From Anthoceros angustus (Eukaryota; Streptophyta; Anthocerotopsida; Anthocerotales; Anthocerotaceae): a DNA stretch of 64,000 bases. A program made the position numbers and the translations under genes. The notes beneath the pieces are model-generated. The model searched no databases and was not told the DNA's origin. It was given only the letters and a program-made list of their open reading frames with translations. Location: positions 115,921 to 179,920 of the forward strand of contig VJWM01000266.1 in assembly GCA_010909165.1 (NCBI GenBank). The letters are read 5' to 3'. Positions 51,479-63,259 of this stretch are shown here, in pieces. Positions within the stretch are counted from its first letter, which is position 1. Each line of letters begins with the position of its first letter.

Positions 51479-53463
51479 ATGAGATCGCTAGTATAGTGTG
51501 AAGGTAAGAGTGGGCGCAGAGGACGAGAGGTAGTTAAGAACGAATCGCCGGGTGAGTTTGACATCGTAACCGCCAGAGTGCTCAGAGCTCGGGAAATAGA
51601 GAGGCGCTCAACGCGATGGTTCCAAAGATGCAAGTAAGTGTGAGCTGTAGATTTGTCACCGTGAGGAGACGAGTGCAAGGTCCGGCAAGAAGGGGACTGA
51701 ATCTCAACCATCGCTGGCCGAATGGCCACAACGTCAACAAAGCAAGCATACTCCCTCTTTGGGGGTGGAGAGGGACGCGGAAACCTTCGTGGAGGATTTT
51801 GTGTCCCGGGCAAACTTCAACAGAGAAGGCTCGAACGCACAGCTCATTCAACTGTTTCAGGGGGTCCTTCGGGGAACGGCGGCTCAGTGGTACCGGAGGA
51901 AGTACCGAGCACCTCAGAATGCCCCCCCTGTGACCTTTGAAGCGCTGAAGGATGCCTTCCTGGAGAGATTCCGTGGAATCGACCAGGAAGGCTACGTCCT
52001 GTCCAAGCTCGAGAATCTGAAGCGGGGAAAAACGGAGAAGCTGGATCGTACATCGAACGGTTCTACGGACCCAAGACCCCACCCACACCACCATGCAAAG
52101 TGGTGCGATGGTTCGCGGCCTCACCTAAGCCAACAAGCGCATGTGCCGTTGTCACGAGAAGGATGTGAGTAAAGCGGTCCGGGCGAGAACTACGAAGAAT
52201 CGATGCACCAACAAAGGACGAGGATGACTCAAGGAGGGAAGAAGAAGAAGAAGAGACGGGGTTCGGAGTCTAAAGATGAGGAGCCCTCGGAAGAGGAAGG
52301 TGAAGAGACGGAGGTTTCTTCGGAGGAAGAGGGGGAGATCTCCGAGGTAGAGTCCGAAGTCTCTACGGAGGAGGAGGAACCCCGCCGCAAAAATAAGAAG
52401 AAGAAGCCCGTAGTGAAACGGAAGGCCGAGAAAAAGGAGGTCGTGATGCTTGCCCCGGCGCGAGAGGCTCCACCTGATCCGGCCCCCTTAAAAGAAGTAG
52501 CGGGTTTGAGGGAAGACTTGGAGCGGGTAATGAAGAGGGTTGAAGAGTTAACGATCAACCAGGTGAAGGATCGCGAGCGGCGGAAGGCGGCCACCACGGT
52601 CCGGACCCATTTATGGTGCGCAGTGTGCCATCAACATGGGCACTCGAAGGCTAACTGCCCCTCCAGGCCTGTGAACCAAGTGGAATACGACTACGAGGAA
52701 GAGCCAGAGGAACAATGGGAGGACGCATACCAAGTGCAGGAAGCACCTCCGGGGCCGCGATATCCAAAGACGATGTATCCTACGGCGGGGGTCCGTCCAT
52801 GCCCCGTCCTCCGATGCAACCCCGCATGGGGCACCCAGAATTCCGCGTGGTTTGTTGAACTGGTGGAAACTCGCACTCCAACGCTGCCCATACCCCACCA
52901 GGCAAGGTAATGGAGATTTCGAACGCCTGTGGGGATTGTGCAAAGCGGACATATGGTGGGGGCAAGATCACTGTCCGAACCTCGCCAAGGACGGCCACGC
53001 CACCCCGGGCTGGGAGCCTCGTCCACCTACACCCCCCATTCCCAAGGCCGCGCCGGTGCTGCAGATTGAAGATGCACAGCTGGCGGAGTGGGAGGAGACA
53101 CCAAGGGAACTTGGGACGATGTGGCGAGAAGCGGTTACTGCTAAGGAAGAGGAGGTGGCCCTGGAGGCGCTGGAGGTGTCAACCCGAAGTCGCAGAAAGG
53201 AGAAAGGAGAGAAGGCAGCTGAAAAGGAAGAAGAATGGAGAGAGCACCATGGATACGGAGGAGGGTGCTCCCGTAAAGGAGGGGGAACCAGCCAAGGAAG
53301 GAGAGTTGGATCGGGCAGCTCTGCCAGAGGAATCACCCGAGAAGAAACTTCCCGTGAGGCAGTGAGGGAAAGAACGGACCCACCCAAGGCCACACCCCAG
53401 TTTCCGCTGGATGTGGTCCGTGAGGTGACGGAGATGCTCAGAGGAGATCCCAGGCTGGTCTGA
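51479..53463 (+). pseudogene. gag: Gag of element E
   Basis: Capsid-like part 51,768-52,050: DAETFVEDFVSRANFNREGS, LFQGVLRGTAAQWYRRKY and FEALKDAFLERFRGI. Then an acidic/basic spacer (52,203-52,450: GEETEVSSEEEGEISEVESE), a coiled coil LREDLERVMKRVEELTINQV, zinc knuckle CAVCHQHGHSKANC (about 52,618-52,660) and AYQVQEAPPG. A second knuckle near 52,860 is damaged (ACTGGTGGAAACTCGCACTC). The frame 52,852-53,463 is a charged tail. Related to gag A but with fewer Ser. Confidence 0.82.
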
Positions 53464-54090
53464 GGTGGTCCGCCACGGGGCGGCGGAGAGCTAGAGACTT
53501 AGCCGACACAAACGAAGGAGCTCACTGCTCAAGGTTCGACTTGATGATGAACCAACAAGACCGTGTCGCTTGATGCCTATTGAGAGATAATCCGAAGTAC
53601 AGGCAGGAAGTTCGGCGGGCCATCAAGGAGACACAACCACGCAAACACCTGTGGTAAGACCAAACCAGTGGAGGTAAGGGTGGTATCCCATATGCATCCG
53701 GGGAGCCGTGGTTCGTGGAAATCACCGGGTGCGAATCAAAACGTACTCGGACACAAAGTTTCGGAGTCAACCTCATCACTAAGCCACAAAGAAGACGGTT
53801 GTAGTTCAGCTGCTTTGAGCCATCCACCAAAACTCTCAGGATGGCGGACATGTCGAGACGCGCGCCGGCGGGAGAGTTGTCTGGAGTCCAAGCAACCATA
53901 GTGGGGGCACCCTACACTTAAGACTTCGTGGTCATCAAGCCCGCCGGACCCTTGGGGTACGAGGTACTATTAGGACGTCCCTGGCTCGGACTCGCCCAGA
54001 CAAAACTACACTTCGGGAAGAAGGAGATCCATTTTAAACCAGTTGACTGGGATCCGAAGGTAAGGGAAGGACGGGTAGTGATCACCTAGA
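53464..54090 (+). pseudogene. pol: Protease region of element E
   Basis: The C-terminal part is readable at 53,931-54,090: VIKPAGPLGYEVLLGRPWL, GLAQTKLHFGKKEIHFKPVD and WDPKVREGRVVIT. 'LLGRPWL' is the standard retropepsin C-terminal box. The upstream half with the catalytic Asp cannot be read in a clean frame. Confidence 0.7.
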
Positions 54091-54116
54091 GCAAGGACAC
54101 ATACAGCGGAGAAACT

Positions 54117-54632
54117 GTGAGCACCACGGAGGGGTACACCTTTGCCGAGGATAGTGGGAACGACGAACGGGAGGATACGGATGACGCCTACCCCTTTCCA
54201 AAAATCTCGTGGTCCGAAGAGGAGATGGACTACCGGAGGGACGCTTTTGGAGCGGGAGGGTTGTCAATCAAGCTTCCGGTGGATGGTCAAGCCAGTGGGA
54301 GGACGAGAGGCGAAGAGGGCCCACTGACGCCTAAAAGGGCGGAGCCTGAAGAAGTGACCCGTTTTACCTCGGACGAGCTTTTCCGAGAGTGGGGGATGCG
54401 TGAGGATGAACCTCGGATGGAGGATGACGGGTTTGGACGTAGCAAAGCTGCGAGGAAAAGGGAGACAGTCAATCCGGACGATGTGGAAGATGTGGAGGTC
54501 CGACCCGCCAAGTCCCTAAAATTCCGGAAGGGTATGCAAGCGGAGTTGAAGCGAGACCTCACACAGCTGTTGGGGGAGTTCAGCGAGGTATTTGCTTTCA
54601 AGGTCACGGATATGAAGGGCATTCTGAAATAG
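54117..54632 (+). CDS. pol: Protease-RT linker and RT entry of element E
   Basis: 171-codon frame with an acidic linker (SGNDEREDTDDAYPFPKISW) and, at the end, AELKRDLTQLLGEFSEVFAF then KVTDMKGI, the RT entry ('L..LL.EF.DVFA....DM.GI') of plant Ty3 elements. The next about 80 bases (54,640-54,720) still resemble RT, then the similarity stops. No palm, RNase H or integrase in this element. Confidence 0.78.
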   Translation: MSTTEGYTFAEDSGNDEREDTDDAYPFPKISWSEEEMDYRRDAFGAGGLSIKLPVDGQASGRTRGEEGPLTPKRAEPEEVTRFTSDELFREWGMREDEPRMEDDGFGRSKAARKRETVNPDDVEDVEVRPAKSLKFRKGMQAELKRDLTQLLGEFSEVFAFKVTDMKGILK

Positions 54633-57100
54633 TGGGGAGAACACCGGTGTGGTAGGGAAAACCCCGGGGCTTCCGAGATCCTCCCACTATAGCGGCCACA
54701 CTTATCCCACCTGCCGTCAGACGCTGGGTTTCATTCCCATGAGACTTGTGTGAAAGTTCGAGGTCCCGTGATGACCGCACCGCAGACACAACTTCTCGCC
54801 TTCTAAACAAGCAAGGCGCCTCACTCCTCTTACAGACTGCACCACTTGCACCGCCCGAAAATCACCAACTCGACCTACAACGACACAACACAATTGCAGG
54901 TCCCGCCTTAGCAATGAGGAGCCTATCACGGCGCCTGTGGACCCCCTCGATCCACACCGCATTTCGTCCCTACTTCTAAGACCACTCTTCCACCTGGAGC
55001 GCCTTTACTTGCATTTGTTTGGATCTGGCCCCTTAGGCTCGCCGTGGCCTTCCACTAACACCTACACCTCTAATCCTCTACTCATCTCTCATCCTCTTCC
55101 TCCTATTCTAACCTCGCCTGGCCATCGCTTCACCGCCTCACGGCACAACCGCCTGGGGTCGGCCTCCACCAAAGAAGTTCTTCCTTGGGCCATATGAGTT
55201 TGACACCGACAATGAGAACCTCCAGTGAGTCTTTCCCCGTAGTCTACCCTCAAGCCGAGAGTTCCTGGCATTGCCACACACCCAAAGCAAAGCACAAAGA
55301 ACCATTCACAAGGGGAGTAACTGCTTAGGCACTTGCAGGAGCAAGTCCTCCACCAAGCACTCCGACCACCGCGACTTCCTCTACTACGCTGGCTCCAAGA
55401 CGAAATTCCTCAGAATGGCAAAGGACTCATGAGTGGAAGCGCAAGACGTGATACTTTACTTTGTGAAATCCTCCTCTTATAGGAGGCCTTCCACATACAA
55501 CCTCCCTTAGGTGCCCCTACTGCAGGTCACCTTTTCCAATTTTCTATTATTTCCTACCGCCAAAGATTTAACCCGCACCTAAGTCTATTGTCCGATCCTT
55601 GGTAAATTCTATTCTAGTAACTTCACCTAAGTCCATCCTTGAAAGGATGTCACCACATCACCGTCCTTTCTATTCTTCTATCTAACATTTATGGTCTTTG
55701 ACCATATCTAGTCCTCACCGTGGGACAGTGACGTCTGTGTGGATTGGCCCCTCGCCTCCTTTTGCCTTGCCCCTTCCCGCCCTTGTCATCTTCCTAATGT
55801 GCAAGTACAATCTGCTTCCTTCCTCCTGGGCTTCCTCCGGGTCCTCCACACCGCCTCCGCGCCAGCCTCGCTCACCGGTCGCGCCTTTCCAAGACTCACC
55901 GCTGTAGTCCGCATCATCGTAGGTCGACTACCTACCATGGTAGTCCGACCTCTTCTCCTCCTTCTCCATCTGAGGTTCAAGATCTCCATTGCTCTTGCCT
56001 CGCTTGTATTTGTCCATACCTACCATAGAGCATCTTCAAAGATCCCCATCTCCCACACCGATCTCCTTACTAATCTTCGGCCTTTGCTCCTCCTCCCGGC
56101 TCGGCCCTTCCGCTCGTGAGGGAACTCTCACTCTCCTTCCTCGGCGGATCTAATCCCGCCTAGTCTCTCCGTGGGTTGTCTCCCACCACCCCGCCTCCGA
56201 GGGGCATACCACCCCCGCCTTCATCTCGCCTGGCCTCATGTCGACTCCCCAGCCCGCTCACAGTACTGCTTTCACCCCTAGTCCGCGACTACCGGCGTGG
56301 GTTTGGCCACCACGAGTCCGGGCAGACCACTGGGTAGGTGGTCACCTACCATGGTAGACTGAGGGGCTCCCCCTCCCTCGCGCCATCTTCTACCTCGGCG
56401 CCCACGCCCGCCTCCTTCTCCTCCCCCCCCGAGTCCATATCCGATGGCCTCATCAAAGTCGGAGCTCCGCACTTGCGCCTCCTTCTCCATCATCATGAGG
56501 ACCCAATGTCCTCCTCTTGGCCAAACGCAAGATCTCATTGGCCTTCAAAATCCTGTGGAGATGAGCCCCAAGCTATGATATTGCATTTGGAGATCATCAA
56601 TCCGGGCCACTTCCATCCTCACACCTACCTTGTAGGCCCTTCATGGTGGTCAATTCTCCCACTCGACATGGAGCACATTCTCCTCCCTTGCTTTCTATTA
56701 ATTTTTTGCTTGAAGGGCATAGCCAAAATCTTCGCTTTACTACCAAGATCCTGTACCACTTTCTTGTGGTACCCTCCTCCAAGACCTTTCTCCGCCTCAG
56801 TCCGCCAATCTTGCAAGCCCTTTCTCCACTCTCACTCCTCTCGCCTCCAGCTCTTGCACCGCCATGTCTTGAGGCTTTTTGCTCGCCTAGCTTCTTCTTC
56901 CAAATTAAACCTCCCTGCACTCCTAATATCTCGGATTTTGATGCTTGCAGATCACCCGCCTCCTGCATTCACCGCCGAGTCACCGCTTCTCCTCTAGAGC
57001 CTGCTTGCCCTTCCGCTGTTCCACCAGCAAAATGCCCGCCTGGCTCCATGAGTCTTTTGGGTGGTTGCGGTAGCTCTCTCCTCGCTTTGACCAACCGTCC
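54633..57100. other. About 2.5 kb without assignable genes
   Basis: Pyrimidine-rich on the plus strand. It contains palindromic ACCTACCATGGTAG-type words (55,930, 56,340) and low-complexity Ser/Pro/Leu frames in all directions. Minus-strand fragments such as KVLEEGTTRKWYRILVVKRR (about 56,690-56,790) may extend the D1 downstream ORF, but I cannot support a gene. Confidence 0.4.
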
Positions 57101-58640
57101 CTCCAAGACCTTTTCCGCCTCGCTAGTCCACAAGCTCTAGGCACCATGCAATGGTGGAACTCCCCACCCTTGAGGTAGTTCTTCTCATAACTACCACTTG
57201 GCCCTCCTTGGCCAGATCTTGCTCCTCCTCCTCGCTTGTTGGGGAAAAGCCTCCCACTCCGGCAGTCTTGTTGCCTCCTCTTCTTCCGTTCTCGGTCCTG
57301 GTGTGCTTGTGGAGGTCTGACCTCCCGCTGTCTTCCTCAATGCAAAAGGCAAAGGCCTTTCCAAACTTGGCTGGAGATGAATTATCTCCAAAGGATGCCA
57401 AGCATCTTCCAACTCCTTGCCTGTGAGAAGTCCCTCTGTTTCCCACAAATGCACCAAATAGGTGCTAAGGTAGCAAGACCTGGGCCCTTCCTCATCCACT
57501 GAATTCGGCTTGAGGAGCTTCTCCCGGTGGTGGATGTATGCTTCATACATAATGGTTCCCCAATCCGCTTGGCTCCCATGGAAATCTTCCACAAAATTGG
57601 AGGAAGTTGCTGAAATAAGAAGTTCGTTGGTAATTCACCAACCCCAGCACAATCTTGCAAAGAGCCTCCACTTCAGCCTCCTTGATGCTCTCTTCCACCA
57701 TTCTTGGCATGGGCCTTCACTCCATCCATCATGTCAAGGAACTCGGGAATGAGAGGGTCCTCTTCCTCCATTCGACCTTCGAGGAGAGCAATGGAGCTCT
57801 CCTCCGGCCTCCCATACACACTGCCTAATGCTTTACGCCCAGAGATCCCGAGCATTCCTTCCTGGGCGGCAGGCTGCCTCGATTGATGGAGGTTGATGAA
57901 CACTCCTCAATCAATTCCAAATTGGTGTAGGCCCATTGGCGGCCATACACCCATCCCAATTGGATGTTGTCCTCCGCCCACCGAAATCACTAAATCTCGG
58001 GTTGCTGCCCGCAAAGCACGTGAATTGAGGCATTAAAAGCTCGCCTCCTCGCGGCGCAGCCTCGCTGCCCTTTCCTTCCTCCTCGAGGAGAGCCTTTGGC
58101 AGCGGCTCCTTCCCTTGCCTTTTCCCGCTCGAGGCATGGCGGCGCCTTCCTTTCCAAGTGTTTTGAGGAGGGAAGAGATTATTTCCTATTCCAACACTAG
58201 CAACCTCAGCTTCGCCTCCCAAGTGCTTCTCCTTCTCCAACTAGCGTAGGCACAACACCACGGTCAATTCGGTTTTCCGCTGCAATCGCCTCCTCCTCCT
58301 TCCAAGGCGTTTCGCAACCCGCCTCCGCCTCGCTAAGCTTCCACTCTGCAGTCACTCTTGGTGCCCTCCTCCAGGTTTTCCGAGCTCTGGTGCTTTTCAC
58401 GCCCACTGACGCCTCTTCTCCACCTCCTTTCCTTTTCTTCGCCAATCGCCGGCTAGGGTTCCTTCTAGCTCCACATCGCCTCCTCTCGCGCCTTCCTCTG
58501 GCGGCGATGGCGATGGCACTTCCTTCTCCTCTTGCCTTACGCTCCAGCTCCGCCTCGCCAAGTGAAGTTGGCTCATAAGGAAAGTTGGCGCGCCCAAATT
58601 GCACTTTGCCCTCTTTGGATGTCGCCACCGAGGCGCACAA
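57101..58640 (-). pseudogene. Unnamed ORF downstream of the D1 integrase
   Basis: Protein-like minus-strand text in several frames. 58,206-58,640 begins MCASVATSKEGKVQFGRANF. Near 57,900-57,985, VYGRQWAYTNLELIEEC is shared with D2. 57,673-57,903 has RPEESSIALLEGRMEEEDPL then IPEFLDMMDGVKAHAKNGGR. 57,191-57,592 has ADWGTIMYEAYIHHREKLLK, STYLVHLWETEGLLTGKELE and DAWHPLEIIHLQPS. Conservation of VYGRQWAYTN with D2 despite different indels argues for a genuine coding past. No family recognised. Confidence 0.45.
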
Positions 58641-59110
58641 CCCTAGATTGGTTCATCATTCCAAAATCCTAATCCTATCTAAACTGCCTATTTCCTATTT
58701 TACCTACTATCTCTAATTAATCGCTTTCTAATTACTTTGTATATTTATTCCCTATTGATGAGCATATATAGTGGATATCCCCCTTCTAATTTCCTTTTTG
58801 CGAGATCTGCCCACCACGGTAGTCGCCACCACCGGGTAGTTCCGCTTCTCGCCTACCACGAGTGTGGCAGCCTCACGGTGGTAGTCCGCTGACCACCAAC
58901 CTTTGACCTCTCCGCTTGCCTGGGGTCGTTTTGACCGCTCTTCTTCCTCTGGGATATCCTCTTCGCCTTCCTAACAATATCCTACAACTCCAGCTTCAAG
59001 ATTCTCGAAAATTTCGGCATGCTCCTCTTCAATCGTTCCTAGCCAAAAAATCAAACTTGTTTGTCTTGGCTCTTTGGGCTGGTTGCCCAAACTTTGCTCC
59101 ACATACTCCC
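58641..59110 (-). other. LTR-like 3' sequence of D1
   Basis: Reverse-complement counterpart of 46,338-46,820. Shares TATGCTCATCAATAGGG-type text and the polypurine/LTR join GGGGAGTATGTGGA at about 59,105. No coding signal. Confidence 0.55.
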
Positions 59111-59960
59111 CACCTCACCGCTTTTGCGTCCTCGCAACAACAGTACCGGGTTGAAGGTACTTCTAACCTTCCACCCATTCACGGGTCGGCACACCGCCAC
59201 CACCCGAGTTGCAGATCCATTCTCGTATACCGCGACCACCTCAAGGTCCCATCCATCTCACCTAAGCTTCGGGAAGTCTATCGACTATCATATAGAAGAA
59301 CCAAATCCCCCACGATAGCCTCGCTTCCTCAACTTCCCATCATGCCGATCTTTTCCGAGTTCCCGAATCTGGTTTCTTCTAAAGCATCTTCCCTATTCCT
59401 CCTCCGCTCTATGAAAGATTCTAACCTAGCTAGCGACTATCCTCTAGTCATCGTTCATCCTCCATGATCCAGTAGGTAGGTACTTCAAATTCCACGGGCA
59501 TCACAGGACATACCATACGCCGATAATAAGGGGTCTTCTTGGTGGTTATTTTCTTCTGTCCCGTAGCCACAATGTGAATGCAACTTAGCATCCCAATCAT
59601 ACATGTGTGTTACCTACCTTGGTGAGGATGCAGAGCAACCCATTCGTCTTCTCCGCAATCCGTTGCCTTGGGGTTGTGGGGTCGTCTTCCGATGCCGAAT
59701 GTTGAAGTAGGTGGTTAGGGACTCAACGACAGAGTTGAGGAAATGTGTCCCTCCGTGACCAACTCTAAAGGACACCCGCACTGTTATGATGTTCTCGAAT
59801 AAAAACTTTGCCACGCAGGCGTCCTTCCTCGCCGCCTCGCCTCCACCATCTTCGCAATAATCCGTAGCCACCAAAATGTCGCTTCCTTGTCCATTGCGTC
59901 GGTGGTTTGATTGGCCCTACGAAATCAATTCCCCACTTTTCGAAGGGTGCTAAGCTGAAC
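59111..59960 (-). pseudogene. pol: Ty3 integrase of D1
   Basis: Second, inverted copy of the D integrase. From 59,960 downward: SLAPFEKWGIDFVGPIKPPT (first catalytic Asp in GIDFVG), VATDYCEDGG-type text, VAKFLFENII, THFLNSVVESLTTYFNIRHR with the Asp region damaged (GHGGTHF for SDRGTHF), and further tail near 59,460-59,540 (PVEFEVPTY equivalent). Interrupted at 59,960/59,961 by Copia-2, so the rest of D1 may lie beyond the window. Confidence 0.8.
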
Positions 59961-60188
59961 TGAAACAATTAAACACCAATCTCGCCTAACCCCCGCCTGT
60001 GGGTCTAGTTACCGTCTAGAGGGTTGAGTCACTACGGAAGGGGGTGCCTCTCCTTGAACGGACACCCTCGCACCACCTTAAAACACCTTTGTACCTCTTG
60101 TTTGAATTAATTAGCGAAGAACATATCTTCACGAGCATCATGGACTAGATGCATGCTACACAATCCTATCGCTTTATGGATTCTATCA
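59961..60188 (+). repeat. Copia-2 5' LTR
   Basis: 228 bp beginning TGAAACAATTAAACACC and ending CTATCA (TG...CA). Its start resembles the 3' LTR start at 63,968 (AAACAATTAATCCGCCTGTA). Target duplication cannot be checked because the right end is outside the window. Confidence 0.72.
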
Positions 60189-60200
60189 TGGTATCGTAGC
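60189..60200 (+). other. Copia-2 primer-binding site, altered
   Basis: TGGTATCGTAGC directly after the LTR. The expected sequence is TGGTATCAGAGC; only the CAG is changed, the same kind of change seen between duplicate copies elsewhere in the window. Confidence 0.7.
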
Positions 60201-61572
60201 TTCAGCTCACATGGTATCTCTTGATCATGGCTAGAAATGTCGGTCGTTTAGTGGGTTGCGCAAGCGATATCTAAAGTTTGATAGCTTTTACCGCTGGTTT
60301 ATCGACAGACCTTCTCAAGGCTTTGCTAGCTCACCAAGTAGTACATAGAAATCCATGCATTAGGATCATGATAGTCTTTTTCTTGCTTGAATTAAGTAGA
60401 AGAATCTTTAAGATGTGCTAGCTCGAGACCCATCGATCTAGAATAGGAAAATGGGGTTTCAGCCAAAAGAAGATTGTTTGTTCAGAATTTTGTAGGAAAC
60501 ATTGCGCTCTAGGCTTGGGAAAAAATGTTATCAAAACCCTTTTCCCTATAAAATGGGACAACTCGAGGGTGCAGGTCACCCATCCGTGTCCCCATCAGAA
60601 GCTTTTCAAGGTGCTTAACTCGAGTTTCGACCGAGCACGCCACTGGCCTCCCCATAGATTCATTAACAATTTGTAGTATTTGGAGATATTAAAAGTTAGA
60701 TAGCCCCATGGATTAAAATCCACGGAGACTACTTGCTTCTCCTTCCTCTTTCCCTGCAGCGCTTCAAGATTGCGCTGCACCTCCGGAAAATCCCTCAGGC
60801 TTACCATGGCGAGAACCCGCCGATCCAAAGACCCCGCGCCTCGGGCCACCCTAAGGCATCGTGTGCCTGTGCCAGCTCCGCCAAGAGCTCGCGACTCCCC
60901 CATCCACTTACGGCCTCATAGCTGCGCACGCAAGATGGGTGGCAACAGCGCCAGCAACTTGGACACCAATCTCTTGCGGCTCATCCTCGCTTGAGGTAGT
61001 AGTTAAGTGACCGCATCATTGTGTGGGGCCTCTACGTCCCCTCGCGTGATTGCACATATGTTTCACCTCCACCTCAAGTCCGAGAGAAGATTGCTTCATT
61101 CATCTGATTTTTCGGGAGACGACGGTCCCCGGGCATCTCAGCAGCCTCCCCGCCTCTTCCCACTCCACCTCGAGATCCCCACACACCGGGTCATTACCAG
61201 GACTCACTCCTAGTGAGGCCGATTCCATTTAAACCCATCGAGATTTGAGGAAGATCCTCAGGGGCATGCGGGATTGCGACAGATCGGTGACCAAATCTCA
61301 TCACCCTCCCTGAATTGGTACTGGCCGGATCCGGAGCTTTATTACAGGCTATCAGGCGGGCATCAACCAGCCCGCATCAAGACGTGGCAGGCCGATCAGG
61401 CGGCCCGGTCGTGACCCGCCGCAGCGCGGTGGATCACCGGCCCCGGCAGGCTACACGTCAAGGTGAGCGCCAAGCGCGGGCGTGGCAGGCTACAATATTA
61501 CTGAAGCGGCGCTGATTGACGATTTAATCAGGCCCCGGCCAGCGGGTCGACAACCTCAGTTGTCATTTCGAG
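60201..61572 (+). other. Copia-2 leader and degenerate gag region
   Basis: No gag motifs readable. A TATA-like CCCTATAAAATGGG lies at about 60,541. Short frames (60,806-60,994 MARTRRSKDPAPRATLRHR; 61,315-61,515) show no known domain. Confidence 0.4.
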
Positions 61573-62632
61573 GTGAATCTCCTCGGCTCACACCCTCAAC
61601 CGTTATTGAACGCGGTTTTTTCTCGGCCACTCCGTTCAAATAGGGTTCTTCCCTGGCAACTGCTCCACACCGGCATTTGGACCCCTCGGGGGTTTTGCTT
61701 CACCACCAGTACATTACATGCTCCGGTGAAGATGGAGCCGACCGCCTGGCGTCCCACAAGCGGAGAAAGTTGGAGGACGCCCATGTAAAGCTCTTTGGCC
61801 GGTCGGATATAGCGAGAATGTGAAAGCCTACAAACTGTTTGATCCTGAAGATCATGCGATTACTTCCCGCCCGCAGTTGTTACGCCTCATGGAGCCCACG
61901 CGGCTTCGAGTGAGGGAGCCGTGGTTTATTAACCTCGACACGGGTCGCCACCAGCTTAACTCCCCTTCACACTTCCCGCAGGACGATGGCGATCCCTTTG
62001 AGGACACTAACTCCGAGGACGAGGGCGGCGACCCTCTGTCCCTGCCGGACGCGGAAGGAGAAGACGCAGACGCTGCCCCTGCTCCCCCAACCGATCAATA
62101 AGCGCGCCGATCCTATACCAAATTGATCCCCCGCCCAAATGACCTGTTGACGCGCCACCGACCGAGCTCTTGCCTGTCAACGAGGTGCCATCTCTCAAGC
62201 TCGGGCTCTCTGGCCTCACACCACCGCCCGCCGCCATAGTGGGCCGAGCCCTCCGCACCGCCTGACTTCAAGACCTCTTGGCTCACTATCCGCTCTCATC
62301 TTTCGCCACCCTCACTGCCGGAGGAGCCTACCACACTTACCCAAGCTCTCTCTAGCCCCGAATCCTCCAAGTGGCGTCATGGGAGGATGAGTACCAAAGT
62401 CTTGTGAAGAATAAGACTGGGTCGATCCGCCTTGGAAGGAAGCCGATCAATGAAATGGACGCTCAAGCTCAAGCTTAATGCCCAAGGCCAAGTTGCTCGC
62501 CCAAGGCCCGCTTGGTAGCCCGAGGCTTCTCTCAAGCTGGAAGGGCTCGACTACCAGGAAACTTTCTCCCCTGTTGTACGAGCCCAATCCATCCGCATCC
62601 TCCTTTCCCTGGCTGCAGAACTCGACCTGGAG
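61573..62632 (+). pseudogene. pol: Copia-2 integrase end and linker to RT
   Basis: VKLFGRSDIARM-like text then KAYKLFDPEDHAIT at 61,820-61,865, the 'GYKL.DP....I.SRDV.F.E' region after the copia integrase core. An acidic linker follows (61,980-62,100: GDPFEDTNSEDEGGDPLSLP). Then LKLKLNAQGQVA and ARGFSQ-type text (62,460-62,540), the entry to RT. Confidence 0.7.
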
Positions 62633-63200
62633 TTGCACCAGATGGATTTGTGCACAGCTTTCCTATATGGAGAACTCGACGAGGAGCTATACATGGACCA
62701 GCCCGAGGGCTACGTTAGCAAACAGTCCCCACACAAAGTGTTGAGACTTAAGAAGTGCATCTACGGCCTCAAACAGAGTGGCCGTGTCCGTACACCACCA
62801 TGCACTCTACCTCGCTTAGCCTCTTTCTGCTCAAAGCTCGCACATGGGAACGCTTATGTGCTATCTCTTGGGACCCCACTTCATGCTTCGCCCTTTACGT
62901 GGATGACCTCATCCGCCACCAATAGCCAAGCCATGTTGGATGAGGTGAAGCACCGGCCGAAAGCACCCGCTTTGAGATGAAAGACATAGGCGAACCGGGC
63001 TTTTGCCTTTGGAATCCAAATTCTGGATGAGCTCAAGGTAGTCTCGATCATCCACCAAAGACAAGTACATCAAGGAAATATTATCAAGATTCAAGCGGAC
63101 CAAGCTTAGGCCCGTCACACCTCTTATGCTGCCGTAACGTTACGCTGATCGCCCCAGCCGGAGGCCAAGGAGATGGAATGCCTCACCGCCACGCCGCCGG
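62633..63200 (+). pseudogene. pol: Reverse transcriptase of Copia-2
   Basis: 62,633-62,770: HQMDLCTAFLYGELDEELYM (catalytic Asp), DQPEGYVSKQSPHKV and RLKKCIYGLKQS, all canonical copia RT. A frame change at about 62,780 breaks the palm. FALYVDDLI (YVDD box) is readable at about 62,887-62,913 in another frame, then FEMKDIGE at about 62,972. Confidence 0.85.
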
Positions 63201-63259
63201 GCAGCCTTATCTTTCGATGGATGGACTGCACCGACATCCAAGACTGCTTCCAGTATCAC

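Noticed and set aside
56338-56997. 219-codon plus-strand ORF
   Set aside because: Leu/Ser/Pro-rich with no domain. The region is pyrimidine-rich, which opens this frame by chance, and the minus strand looks more protein-like.
61260-61560. GC-rich stretch with a bacterial look (LLQAIRRAS, AARWITGPGR-type frames)
   Set aside because: No recognisable bacterial gene, and it sits between Copia-2 leader and pol; contamination or transfer cannot be supported.
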